Made by a program: the position numbers and the translations under genes. From positions 1 through 13,584 of the forward strand of contig CACYDB010000204.1 in assembly GCA_902773035.1 (NCBI GenBank): a DNA stretch of 13,584 bases, given 5' to 3'. The first letter of the stretch is position 1. The number at the start of each line of letters is the position of its first letter. Below, piece by piece: positions 6,539-13,584 of the stretch. The stretch comes from an uncultured Ruminococcus sp. GTDB taxonomy: Bacteria; Bacillota; Clostridia; Oscillospirales; Acutalibacteraceae. Under the pieces are notes generated by a model. That model was given only the letters and a program-made list of their open reading frames with translations. It was not told where the DNA came from and did not search any database.

Positions 6539-7441
6539 TTAGCAACCTACGTGCAAAGATCCTGTTTGCTTTTCGCTGAATGTTTTGGGATTAATATATC
6601 CTGTTTTACCCTTTTTGTTTTTAATTTCCAGATAAACGGAGGTTTTGCTTTTTCTGTAATATGATTTGATCGTGAATGTATCATTCTTTTTGAGCGTATA
6701 CGCAACCTTGCTTCCGCCCGGCTTTTTATACACTTTATTCTTCACCTTGGATACATGCACGGTTTCCTTATTATTAAACCCTTCGTTATAAAGCTTATAG
6801 CTCTTATCCTTTGTGTTAACGTATTTTCCGCTGACGAGCTTTACATTGTTTTTAATATGGATAAAGTCCATACCGTTGCCGTTTTTATAAGACGCTAATC
6901 TGATACAAACCTTATTTAAGAGTTTGCCTTTTCCGTCAACCGTTATAAGCTTATCCGACGCGGAATGAACATCGGTGAATTTATCGAATTTGGATTTGAT
7001 CAGGGAGTAGATATCCTGAACCTTCTTTGTTTTTCCGTTTGAATACTTATAGTAGTAAATATGCTTTATCTCCGACCATTCCTGAGGGTTATCAGACCAA
7101 TAGCCCTGAATAATCAACACCTCTAACTGTTTGTCGGATTTATCAGTATCGGCGACAACAGCTTTCACTTTCATTGTATCATTTGCGCTGAACACTTTTT
7201 TGCCTTGAATAAACAAATCGCTCTTATAGTAGGTAGTATATTCCTCTTCATTCTTGGTCTGTTCAAACCTGACCTCCTCCGATTTACCCTTCTTATCAAG
7301 GTTGAATGAGTAGGTTTTATTATTCTTCAGGAAGGTAGTGGTTGCGGTTTTGGCGCTTGCGGAAACGGTCGGAATAATGAATAAGCTCATTATAACCGTA
7401 ATCACAAGTAAAAGGGCGATGTAATTTTTGAAAGTTTTCAT
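6539..7441 (-). CDS. Small secreted protein with a C-terminal SH3-like domain
   Basis: 300 residues from the chosen start. The signal peptide is MKTFKNYIA plus a hydrophobic stretch, with likely cleavage after SASA at residue 30. The middle part (about 31-225) is lysine- and tyrosine-rich, predicted beta-type, and I do not recognise it as a named family. Residues about 229-289 look like a bacterial SH3 domain: VHVSKVKNKVYKKPGGSKV, then a 'G-x-T-G-Y-I-N' end strand, a fold often used to bind cell wall peptides. The protein ends with a Cys (SLHVGC). The start at 7441 is set by AAGGAGG seven bases upstream; an in-frame ATG at 7468 would add nine non-signal residues and lies upstream of that site. 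It is separated from the large repeat protein by 133 bp and is convergent with the permease relic. It is probably extracellular and wall-associated; substrate or partner unknown. Confidence 0.82.
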   Translation of the reverse strand: MKTFKNYIALLLVITVIMSLFIIPTVSASAKTATTTFLKNNKTYSFNLDKKGKSEEVRFEQTKNEEEYTTYYKSDLFIQGKKVFSANDTMKVKAVVADTDKSDKQLEVLIIQGYWSDNPQEWSEIKHIYYYKYSNGKTKKVQDIYSLIKSKFDKFTDVHSASDKLITVDGKGKLLNKVCIRLASYKNGNGMDFIHIKNNVKLVSGKYVNTKDKSYKLYNEGFNNKETVHVSKVKNKVYKKPGGSKVAYTLKKNDTFTIKSYYRKSKTSVYLEIKNKKGKTGYINPKTFSEKQTGSLHVGC

Positions 7442-7493
7442 ATTGTATCCTCCTTGTTTGTACATCATTGTTATATCTGCTCGAAATCATAAA

Positions 7494-7530
7494 CCTGACG
7501 GTATCCATATAGTACACAGATACCGTCGGG
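7494..7530. other. Hairpin between the large repeat protein gene and the SH3 protein gene
   Basis: GACGGTATC and GATACCGTC form a perfect 9-bp stem, extended by CC/GG across one position (a U-G wobble if read on the plus strand, a C-A mismatch on the minus strand), around a 13-base loop. In the minus-strand direction of the flanking genes it is followed only by TTTATGATTT, so it is a poor terminator for the upstream gene; the better T-run (CTTTT) is on the plus strand. It is flanked by an 11-bp direct repeat, TATCTGCTCGA, at 7474-7484 and 7557-7567. Confidence 0.55.
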
Positions 7531-7574
7531 CTTTTAACTATTATTATCTGCCAAGCTATCTGCTCGATTTCAAA

Positions 7575-10500
7575 TTATTTAACTTTTACCTTGATTTTTT
7601 TGAAGGTTCCGCTCTGGGCGTATACGTAGACAAAGCACTTACCCTTTTTCTTTGCGGTGATTTTACCTGTCTTGCTGACCTTCGCAATCTTTGTGTTCGA
7701 GGACTCGTAACAGAGCTTGCGGTGGTTCCTGACCTTCAAAATCTTGTTCTGAGGTACTGCCTTCGCTTTCAGCTTGAAGGACTTGCCCTTCTTTATAGTT
7801 ACCTTGTCCTTCTTGGCGGCGGTGGTGATTTTCTTGTAATTGCCTGTTATGCCGCCCTTGGTGGAGATGTGAAGCGTCTTTGACATTGTGATCATCTGAT
7901 CATTCTTGTCGAAGGCGACGATAAGATACTTGTAGTAAGAGCCCTTCTTGAGCTTTTTCTGAGTGTAGGAGGTCTTTGACACGAGCTTGAGGAGCTTGTA
8001 GGGCTTGCCGCACTTGTTGCCGTAGATTGCGTAGGTCTTGGCGCCCTTGACCTTGTTCCACTTGATTGTGATTGAGTTCTTCTTGACCTTTGACTCGCGG
8101 GCTGAGAGCAGTCCGAACTTACTTCCCGCGGGGTCTTTATCGTTCTTGAGATTTGTGATCTTCTTGTTGACAGACGCCTTACTGTTCGCCGAGGGAGCCT
8201 TTGTCGGAGCAGCTGTCGCGGGCTCTGTAGCCTTAGTAGTCGGCTCTGTAGCCGTTGTAGGCTCTGTGGTGGGCTCAGCCGTTGTAGGTTCTGTAGCTTC
8301 TGTGGTAGGTTCAGCCGTCGTGGGCTCTGTAGGCTCTGTGGTGGTCTCGGCAGTTGTGGGCTCTGTAGCCTCTGTGGTGGGTTCGGCAGTTGTGGGTTCT
8401 GTAGGCTCTGTGGTGGGTTCGGCAGTTGTGGGTTCTGTAGGCTCTGTAGTAGGCTCGGCTGTTGTGGGCTCTGTCGGAATATCCTTCCAGAGAGCGCTGA
8501 TAACAATATCGTCCGTGACGGTTATCTTATCGCCGACCTTGCCCATATCCCAGCCGTCAAATTCCTTGCCTTCGGGAGCTGTAAATTCACAGTCGGGGAG
8601 GGTGAACTCGCCTTTGTACTGAACCTTAACGTTGTTCATCTTGCCCGTACCGCCGCCTGAGTGGAAGAGTACGGTGTACTCGTTAGCCGTCCACTTGGCG
8701 TGGAGGGTGAGGCTCTCGGTTACGGGCTCGGTGAAGGTGTAGAGCTTTTCAAGCGCCTCATCATACCAGCCTCCGAAGGTGTAACCCTTTTCCTCGGGAG
8801 CTGAGGGCTCGACCGCCTTGCTGCCGTGAGCGACGGTCTGAGAGTCGATCTGAGCGCCGTGGTTGTTCATATTGAAGCCAACCGAATACTCGTTGATCGT
8901 CCACTTCGCGTAGAGGGTGATGACGCCCGTGACGGCGGAGTCGAAGTCGTAAGCGTTCTCGAGCTTCTCGTCCGTGTACCATCCGCCGAAGGTGTAACCC
9001 GTTTCCTCGGGAGCGGCGGGAGCTGTCGCCTTATGATTCTCGTAAATCGTCTGAGTATCTACAGCGTCGCCGAGACCGCCCGTCTCGAAGCTGACGTCAT
9101 AGGTCGGAAGCTTCTTGATCAGAAGGTGGCCGGAGAAGTTGTCATCGTCAACGTCATAGACATATTTGTTTTTAAAGCCGACGCTTTCGGGAGCGTAAAC
9201 CTTGAAGATGTCGGGATAATCAATGGTTTCATTTCCGATGTATCCCGCGCTGAAGGCGGTTGTGTCGATCTCAAAGCTTTCGGCGTTCTCGTGAATGTAG
9301 AGCGTTTCATCCGCGTGGATATACGCGGAGCCTGTGATTTTCACAGCTCCCGAGTTGATATGCAAACTTCCGTCGGTGTAAATTACGCTGCCGTCGGATG
9401 TGAGCTCAAAATCACCGTCGAAGTATAAGTCGCATTTATCAGCCTTAAACGCCGCGCTCGCGGCAGACTGAGTCATATGCCATTTGCCCTTTACGGTAAC
9501 GTCCATATTATCCGCGTAAATCAGGCTGTCGTTAATATTGGACTGCGTGATTTCGGGCTCATCAAGTGTAAGAGTGTTCGTATCGGGGTCGAACTTAGCT
9601 TTGCCGCCGTCGCCTAGGATATCGTCCTGAATAATGCTTGTTACCTGTTTGCCGCCGACCCAAAGGGGATAATAAGTGACGTCGTCGCCGATAAACTTAA
9701 ACTCGGAGAGCTGGAAGGTGTTGCCGTCTCTGACGCTGTTGATGGTAAGACGGAAGTAGGAGTAATCCTTTGACAACCTTGATGTAGAGAAATAGTTTTC
9801 CGCGCAATTTTCGGTTGACATACCCGTAAAATCATTTACTTCGGAAATAATGAACCAGTCCATGCCGTTATTGCTTGCCTCGAGCTTCCAGGATTTCGGA
9901 TTGCGGTCGGGATAAGTTTCGGAATCGTTTGCCGTGACAAGCTTATATCCTCTGAAAAGTATGGGCTTTGAGGTCTTGAATTTAACCGAGAATGAGGATG
10001 TGAAATTCGATACGCACCATTTTGTGTCGGTATCGTTGTCAAACAGATTCTCACATTCTTCGTTATTATTGCCTGCTGTCGAGAATATGTCGGTGTAGGA
10101 GTGAGTATCAGACTTGTCCGATTTGTAAATCGCTAAATCCTCAGCGGGCATTACGAAAAACAGAATATTATTTTTCTGGTCGATATAGTGCTCATCCGAT
10201 ACGTAAAGCGTGTCGGAGTCTTTGACTGACAGCCTTACGACCTCGTTCTCGGCGGCGTAGATTTTGTTGTCGTACACTAAGCCCTTGTCGCTGACGATTT
10301 TGAACTCCGAGTCGATTGTCGCGGTATACGCGCGCTTACCTCTGTCAGTCCACGAGCGATCGTGACCTTCGGTTTTCACATCAGCGGTGTAATAAACATT
10401 TTTAAGCGACGGGTCCTGAGGCTCGCCCAGTCCGACGGGGTGCTCGCTGTCGCTTAAATCAAGACAGTTTTCGAGTATGGGAGTTGAGCCGTTGTCGCTC

Positions 10501-13500
10501 CAGCCCCAGAAGGTTCCGCCGTGAGTCAGGTTGTTGAGCTTGCCGTCGAAAACGCAGTTTTTAAGAGTAGTCGAGCCCTTATCTCCGCTGTGACCGACAA
10601 AGCCTCCGGCGAAGCGCTTGGAGTCTGTGGAGGTCGATTCTACGGTTGCCTTGACGACGCAGTTTTCAATTAGATTTGTACCGTCATTGATTCTGCCGAT
10701 AAGACCTGAGCTGTGCCATCCGCCCTTGACAGTGCCGACGGTGGTGAGGTCCTTGATGGTCGCGTCGCTGATAACGTGGAACGGAGCCGTGAATTTTTCT
10801 CTGCCTTCAAAGCTGAGAGTTAGAGTCTTGCCGTTGCCGTCAAATACTCCCTTGAAGCTGTTTGCGGTTGTGCCGAGTGATTTATTAATCTCAATGTCGT
10901 TTTCGAGACGGAAGTACATTGTGCTTTTGCATTTTCCGTACGTGACAAAATCCGAGAGGTTATTCCAGTCCTCAGCGGTTTTGATAAGATAGGGGGAGGT
11001 CTCGGTTCCTTCTCCCTCAAAGTCAACTTCCGCCGCGTGCGTAATAAGAAGGCGCTTCGCGTATTCGTCGGTAGCGGCGTTAACCAGCCGATTGTAATCA
11101 AAACCGTAATCCTTGGGCTCGGACACATAGACATCTGTGTCGCAGATTATATCTTTGTAGTTTATCAGCGCCGCTACTGTGGTTCCGACGGACTCAAAGC
11201 TCGTCACGTCGTTATATACGTACAGCGTTCCGCCTATTAAGATACCGTATTTGCTTGTGCATTTTACACTGCCTGAATTGACGCTCAGATTATAATCGGT
11301 CAGTACGCTGTAATTTTCGGCCGCTAATTCAAAATCACCCCTGAGATTTATGTGGGTGTAATCTCCGTATATGCAAGTATCGGCGTCGGCTTCTGTTTTA
11401 TGCCAGCTTCCCGCTATAGTCATACTTGTAAGCTTCGCGTAAATATTAGAGTATGCGTGTGTGCCCGTTATTGTCGGATTGTCGAGCGTGAGAGTTTTGG
11501 TATCGGGGTCGTACTTAGCCTTACCGCCGTCGCCGAGGATATCGTCCTTGTTGTTTGAGGTTACACGGATTCCGCCGACCCAGAGATCATATGAGTCGTA
11601 GACAGGATTTGTTGTTTCCGTAGGCTGAGTAGTCTCTGACGTGGGAACGGTAGACTCTGTCGGGGGAATTGTAGTCTCAGTCGTAGGCTCTGTTGATTCC
11701 GTCGGAGGAATGGTAGTCTCTGTCGGAGCGGAGGTAGTCTCGGGATCGGTCAGAGGTACGGTCTCGGGGTCAGTCGCGATCATATCCTTGTGCATAAGCA
11801 CAGCCCTTTTTGTGTTTGAGCCGTTCTGATTGCAAATGCTGTAATACGAGCCCGTGACGATTTTTATAATATGGTTTTCGGGAGTGGTAACGACTATGTC
11901 GCCGCCTATGGAAAGCTCCTTGACGAGCAGGGGACATACGTCGCCCTCTAAATCAAGCTTTGTGATGTCGTCTGATACGGTGAGCTTACCGTTGGCGCCT
12001 AACGCCGCGTAGCCGTCCTCGCCGCCCTTAGCCGTAACGGTGCCCGAGATTATGTCCGTATCGCCGAATGAATAAACGCCGTACTGCTTGCCCTCAAAAT
12101 TGAAGTCGCCGTCGAGGGTGAGCTTGCCGTTTACGCCGAGACCGATAGTCGTGCCCATAGTGTTCATATGGTAGCTTCCCTTTACGGTGATATCGGAGTA
12201 AGAGAAGATCCTGTAGGTTGATGAGCCGTTTGTATGCTCGCCGTTTATAGTGGGCTCGGAGAGAGTCAGCGTCTTTGTAGCGGGATCGTAGCTCGCGCTG
12301 CCGTCGCCGAGGATATCGTTTTTGTTGTCGCTGTCTACCTGAGTTGAGCCGAGGAATAAGTCGTATTTTTCCGCGGCGGGTTCAATTACGGCGTGAGTAA
12401 CGCTCGTTCCGTCGCTTTTGCCGATTGTATAGTATTGAATATCCTGAAGATAGAGGTTAGCTGGATTCTGCGGAGTTGAGACCTTGAGCTTAGCGCCGAG
12501 GGTAATGCCCTTGGCTAATACGGGGAACATTTTACCCGTTAAATCAACCTTGCTCAAGCCTGTGTTCAGGACAAAATTGCCATTTATGGCGATAGCTCCC
12601 GCGTAGCCGTCGTCTCCGCCGACAGCCTTGAGCGTACCGCCGAGTACGGTGATGTCTCCTCCGTCGCAGTAAACGCCCGCTGTGTTGCCGTAGAAGGTGA
12701 AGTCGCCGTCAAAGCGTAAGCCGTGGGTGGCGAGAATGCCGACAGTAGACTCCGACTGAGTCATATGATAGCTGCCCTTGATTACCATATCCTCAACCGA
12801 GGTGATGATTTTCGCTGTAGTGCCGCCTGTGTTTCCGGTGCTGACGATGTTGGGATCGCTGAGGATGAGGGTATGCGTCAGCGGGTCAAAGCGTACCGTG
12901 CCGTCGCCGAAAACGTCGGTACAGTTTCTGCTTGTTACCTGAGCGCTTGCGATGTAGAGGGGATAATTCTCAACCTCGCCCTGCTCGATTATGACGTGCC
13001 TGGCGCTTGAGTTACCGTGACCTGTGTCAATGACTAATTGATGGTTATCCTGATCCTTGCCTATGGTGCTGTTAGCGGGGGTTGTGATCGCTACCTTGCT
13101 GCCCAGGGTGATATTATCGGCGTAGAGGGGATAGGCGTCGCCGTTGCACTTTGCCTCAAGCCTGATTACGTCGTTTTTTACTATGATATCGCCCGCGATG
13201 GAACCGATCGTTATTTTCTCCTGCGATTCGGCGTACAGAGTGCCCGAGGAGATTGTGATGTCGTTATTAGTTACGAGCGCGTAATTTTTTGCCTTGAAGG
13301 TAAAGCTTCCGTCAAGCGTGAGGGATTTCTGCGACGCTACGCACCTCCACGGGAGAGGGTCGGGGTTGCCCATATGATAGCTGCCCTTGATCGTCAGGTC
13401 GTCATTAGACGAGATCAGAGTTGTGGTGTCGCTGTTAAAGACTCTGTAGTATTTAGTGATTTCGGGATCGTTGAGCGTCAGCGTCTTGGTTGAGGGATCG

Positions 13501-13584
13501 TACTTCGCCTTACCGCCGTCGCCGAGGATATCGTCCTTGTTAGCGCTGGTGACGCGTCTCGCGCCTACCCAGACGTCGTAGTCA
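7575..13584 (-). CDS. Giant secreted multi-domain repeat protein, 5' end beyond the window
   Basis: At least 2002 residues; the frame is open to the right edge, so the signal peptide is not seen. From the N-terminal side there are three tandem ~200-residue repeats starting near 13580, 12965 and 12365 (consensus YDLWVGG-x-QVTS, DILGDG, YDP-x-T-x-TLTL, then IKGSYHM and beta-helix-like strands). A Thr/Pro linker (11601-11790) and a fourth repeat (from 11591) follow. Then come a GLUG/beta-helix-like region opening with GEGTETSPYLI (about 11030-10130), an F5/8 type C (discoidin) module (about 10110-9680) and a fifth repeat (from 9671). Three InlB B-repeats with YTFGGWY and LYAKWT motifs follow (about 9105-8483), then a Thr/Pro/Glu linker (8471-8256), an Fn3-like domain (about 8130-7850) and an Ig-like Lys-rich domain (about 7805-7578). 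The architecture suggests an extracellular adhesin or glycan-binding protein; no catalytic domain, dockerin, SLH or LPXTG is visible. The methionine at 13373 lies inside a repeat (SYHM), has no ribosome binding site and is not the start. Confidence 0.92.
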   Translation of the reverse strand, partial: DYDVWVGARRVTSANKDDILGDGGKAKYDPSTKTLTLNDPEITKYYRVFNSDTTTLISSNDDLTIKGSYHMGNPDPLPWRCVASQKSLTLDGSFTFKAKNYALVTNNDITISSGTLYAESQEKITIGSIAGDIIVKNDVIRLEAKCNGDAYPLYADNITLGSKVAITTPANSTIGKDQDNHQLVIDTGHGNSSARHVIIEQGEVENYPLYIASAQVTSRNCTDVFGDGTVRFDPLTHTLILSDPNIVSTGNTGGTTAKIITSVEDMVIKGSYHMTQSESTVGILATHGLRFDGDFTFYGNTAGVYCDGGDITVLGGTLKAVGGDDGYAGAIAINGNFVLNTGLSKVDLTGKMFPVLAKGITLGAKLKVSTPQNPANLYLQDIQYYTIGKSDGTSVTHAVIEPAAEKYDLFLGSTQVDSDNKNDILGDGSASYDPATKTLTLSEPTINGEHTNGSSTYRIFSYSDITVKGSYHMNTMGTTIGLGVNGKLTLDGDFNFEGKQYGVYSFGDTDIISGTVTAKGGEDGYAALGANGKLTVSDDITKLDLEGDVCPLLVKELSIGGDIVVTTPENHIIKIVTGSYYSICNQNGSNTKRAVLMHKDMIATDPETVPLTDPETTSAPTETTIPPTESTEPTTETTIPPTESTVPTSETTQPTETTNPVYDSYDLWVGGIRVTSNNKDDILGDGGKAKYDPDTKTLTLDNPTITGTHAYSNIYAKLTSMTIAGSWHKTEADADTCIYGDYTHINLRGDFELAAENYSVLTDYNLSVNSGSVKCTSKYGILIGGTLYVYNDVTSFESVGTTVAALINYKDIICDTDVYVSEPKDYGFDYNRLVNAATDEYAKRLLITHAAEVDFEGEGTETSPYLIKTAEDWNNLSDFVTYGKCKSTMYFRLENDIEINKSLGTTANSFKGVFDGNGKTLTLSFEGREKFTAPFHVISDATIKDLTTVGTVKGGWHSSGLIGRINDGTNLIENCVVKATVESTSTDSKRFAGGFVGHSGDKGSTTLKNCVFDGKLNNLTHGGTFWGWSDNGSTPILENCLDLSDSEHPVGLGEPQDPSLKNVYYTADVKTEGHDRSWTDRGKRAYTATIDSEFKIVSDKGLVYDNKIYAAENEVVRLSVKDSDTLYVSDEHYIDQKNNILFFVMPAEDLAIYKSDKSDTHSYTDIFSTAGNNNEECENLFDNDTDTKWCVSNFTSSFSVKFKTSKPILFRGYKLVTANDSETYPDRNPKSWKLEASNNGMDWFIISEVNDFTGMSTENCAENYFSTSRLSKDYSYFRLTINSVRDGNTFQLSEFKFIGDDVTYYPLWVGGKQVTSIIQDDILGDGGKAKFDPDTNTLTLDEPEITQSNINDSLIYADNMDVTVKGKWHMTQSAASAAFKADKCDLYFDGDFELTSDGSVIYTDGSLHINSGAVKITGSAYIHADETLYIHENAESFEIDTTAFSAGYIGNETIDYPDIFKVYAPESVGFKNKYVYDVDDDNFSGHLLIKKLPTYDVSFETGGLGDAVDTQTIYENHKATAPAAPEETGYTFGGWYTDEKLENAYDFDSAVTGVITLYAKWTINEYSVGFNMNNHGAQIDSQTVAHGSKAVEPSAPEEKGYTFGGWYDEALEKLYTFTEPVTESLTLHAKWTANEYTVLFHSGGGTGKMNNVKVQYKGEFTLPDCEFTAPEGKEFDGWDMGKVGDKITVTDDIVISALWKDIPTEPTTAEPTTEPTEPTTAEPTTEPTEPTTAEPTTEATEPTTAETTTEPTEPTTAEPTTEATEPTTAEPTTEPTTATEPTTKATEPATAAPTKAPSANSKASVNKKITNLKNDKDPAGSKFGLLSARESKVKKNSITIKWNKVKGAKTYAIYGNKCGKPYKLLKLVSKTSYTQKKLKKGSYYKYLIVAFDKNDQMITMSKTLHISTKGGITGNYKKITTAAKKDKVTIKKGKSFKLKAKAVPQNKILKVRNHRKLCYESSNTKIAKVSKTGKITAKKKGKCFVYVYAQSGTFKKIKVKVK
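8256..8471 (-). repeat. Six tandem 36-bp repeats coding a Thr/Pro/Glu/Ala linker
   Basis: Six consecutive 36-bp units on the coding strand run from 8471 down to 8256, each encoding EPTTAEPTTEPT or a close variant (the second E-x-T may be EAT; one AEP is AET). A degenerate tail continues to about 8190. Substitutions are largely silent, so the array is maintained as a protein spacer between the InlB repeats and the Fn3-like domain. The array covers 216 bp, the same size as the unrelated array at 3831-4046. Confidence 0.93.
11750..13584 (-). repeat. Three tandem ~600-bp coding repeats (DILGDG domains), first one cut by the window edge
   Basis: Anchor tyrosines of YDVWVG, YPLYIAS and YDLFLGS fall at about 13580, 12965 and 12365, giving periods of about 615 and 600 bp. 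Each unit repeats the order: surface strand, GDG loop (DILGDGG, DVFGDG, DILGDG), YDP/FDP, TLTL or TLIL, SYHM, a 'L-x-x-DG-x-F-x-F' strand, and a closing 'VTTP/TP...' with 'AVI/AVL'. Two further diverged copies begin at 11591 and 9671, after other modules. I see the repetition directly; a beta-helix fold is an inference from the alternating pattern. Confidence 0.85.

Noticed and set aside
7575..7700. Possible sortase (LPXTG) or other anchor at the C-termini of the surface proteins
   Set aside because: The ends of all three minus-strand proteins were read. The two large ones finish in Lys-rich beta domains and the small one in an SH3-like domain; none has an LPXTG-hydrophobic-charged tail, SLH or dockerin.
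7428..7883. Plus-strand open frame of 151 codons across the gap and the end of the giant gene
   Set aside because: It overlaps two well-supported minus-strand genes, and its product shows no domain or signal.
8038..8622. Long plus-strand open frame rich in Val/Gly/Ser
   Set aside because: It is the antisense reading of the Thr/Pro/Glu linker and its neighbours, with repeated VVGSV units produced by that repeat. There is no ribosome binding site or family similarity.

Overview
The window looks like part of a chromosome from a gut-type clostridial Firmicute, most likely Ruminococcus or a close relative in the Oscillospiraceae. This is inferred from Gram-positive AGGAGG ribosome binding sites close to the starts, short hairpin-plus-T terminators, TAA/TAG stops, a BcrAB-like ABC pair, and several large secreted proteins with Thr/Pro/Glu linkers and lysine-rich C-terminal beta domains of the kind common in that group. 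No rRNA, tRNA, CRISPR array, transposase or phage gene was seen.

Layout. Positions 95-1543 (minus) encode a polytopic membrane protein with a DUF218/YdcF-SanA-type domain, followed by a strong terminator at 46-82. It is divergent from a two-gene ABC exporter operon (plus; ATPase 1677-2570, permease 2563-3345, 8-bp overlap). Each side has a recognisable sigma-A-type promoter in the 133-bp gap. The ABC operon ends at a perfect 10-bp hairpin terminator that it shares, convergently, with a secreted BspA-like leucine-rich-repeat protein (3392-6268, minus). Further along are a small secreted protein with a C-terminal SH3-like domain (6539-7441, minus) and a very large secreted repeat protein (7575 to beyond the right edge, minus). 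The large protein has five copies of a ~200-residue repeat built around a DILGDG motif, a GLUG-like region, a discoidin-like (F5/8 type C) module, three InlB B-repeats, a Thr/Pro/Glu linker, and Fn3-like and Ig-like C-terminal domains. Together the three minus-strand genes make an exported, surface-adhesion-type island. None carries an LPXTG sorting signal, a dockerin or an S-layer homology domain that I can see.

The most striking observation lies in the gap between the LRR protein and the SH3 protein. Positions 6418-6527 carry a miniature copy of the ABC permease gene: its first ~17 codons joined in frame to its last codons, plus its stop codon and its terminator. The intact permease has a 10-bp direct repeat (AAGCTGTTCA) at 2608 and 3316, exactly 708 bp (236 codons) apart. 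Deletion between these repeats would leave exactly 24 codons, which is the length of the relic. The relic therefore appears to be a second permease copy collapsed by recombination between short repeats, with only the terminator perhaps still useful to its convergent neighbour.
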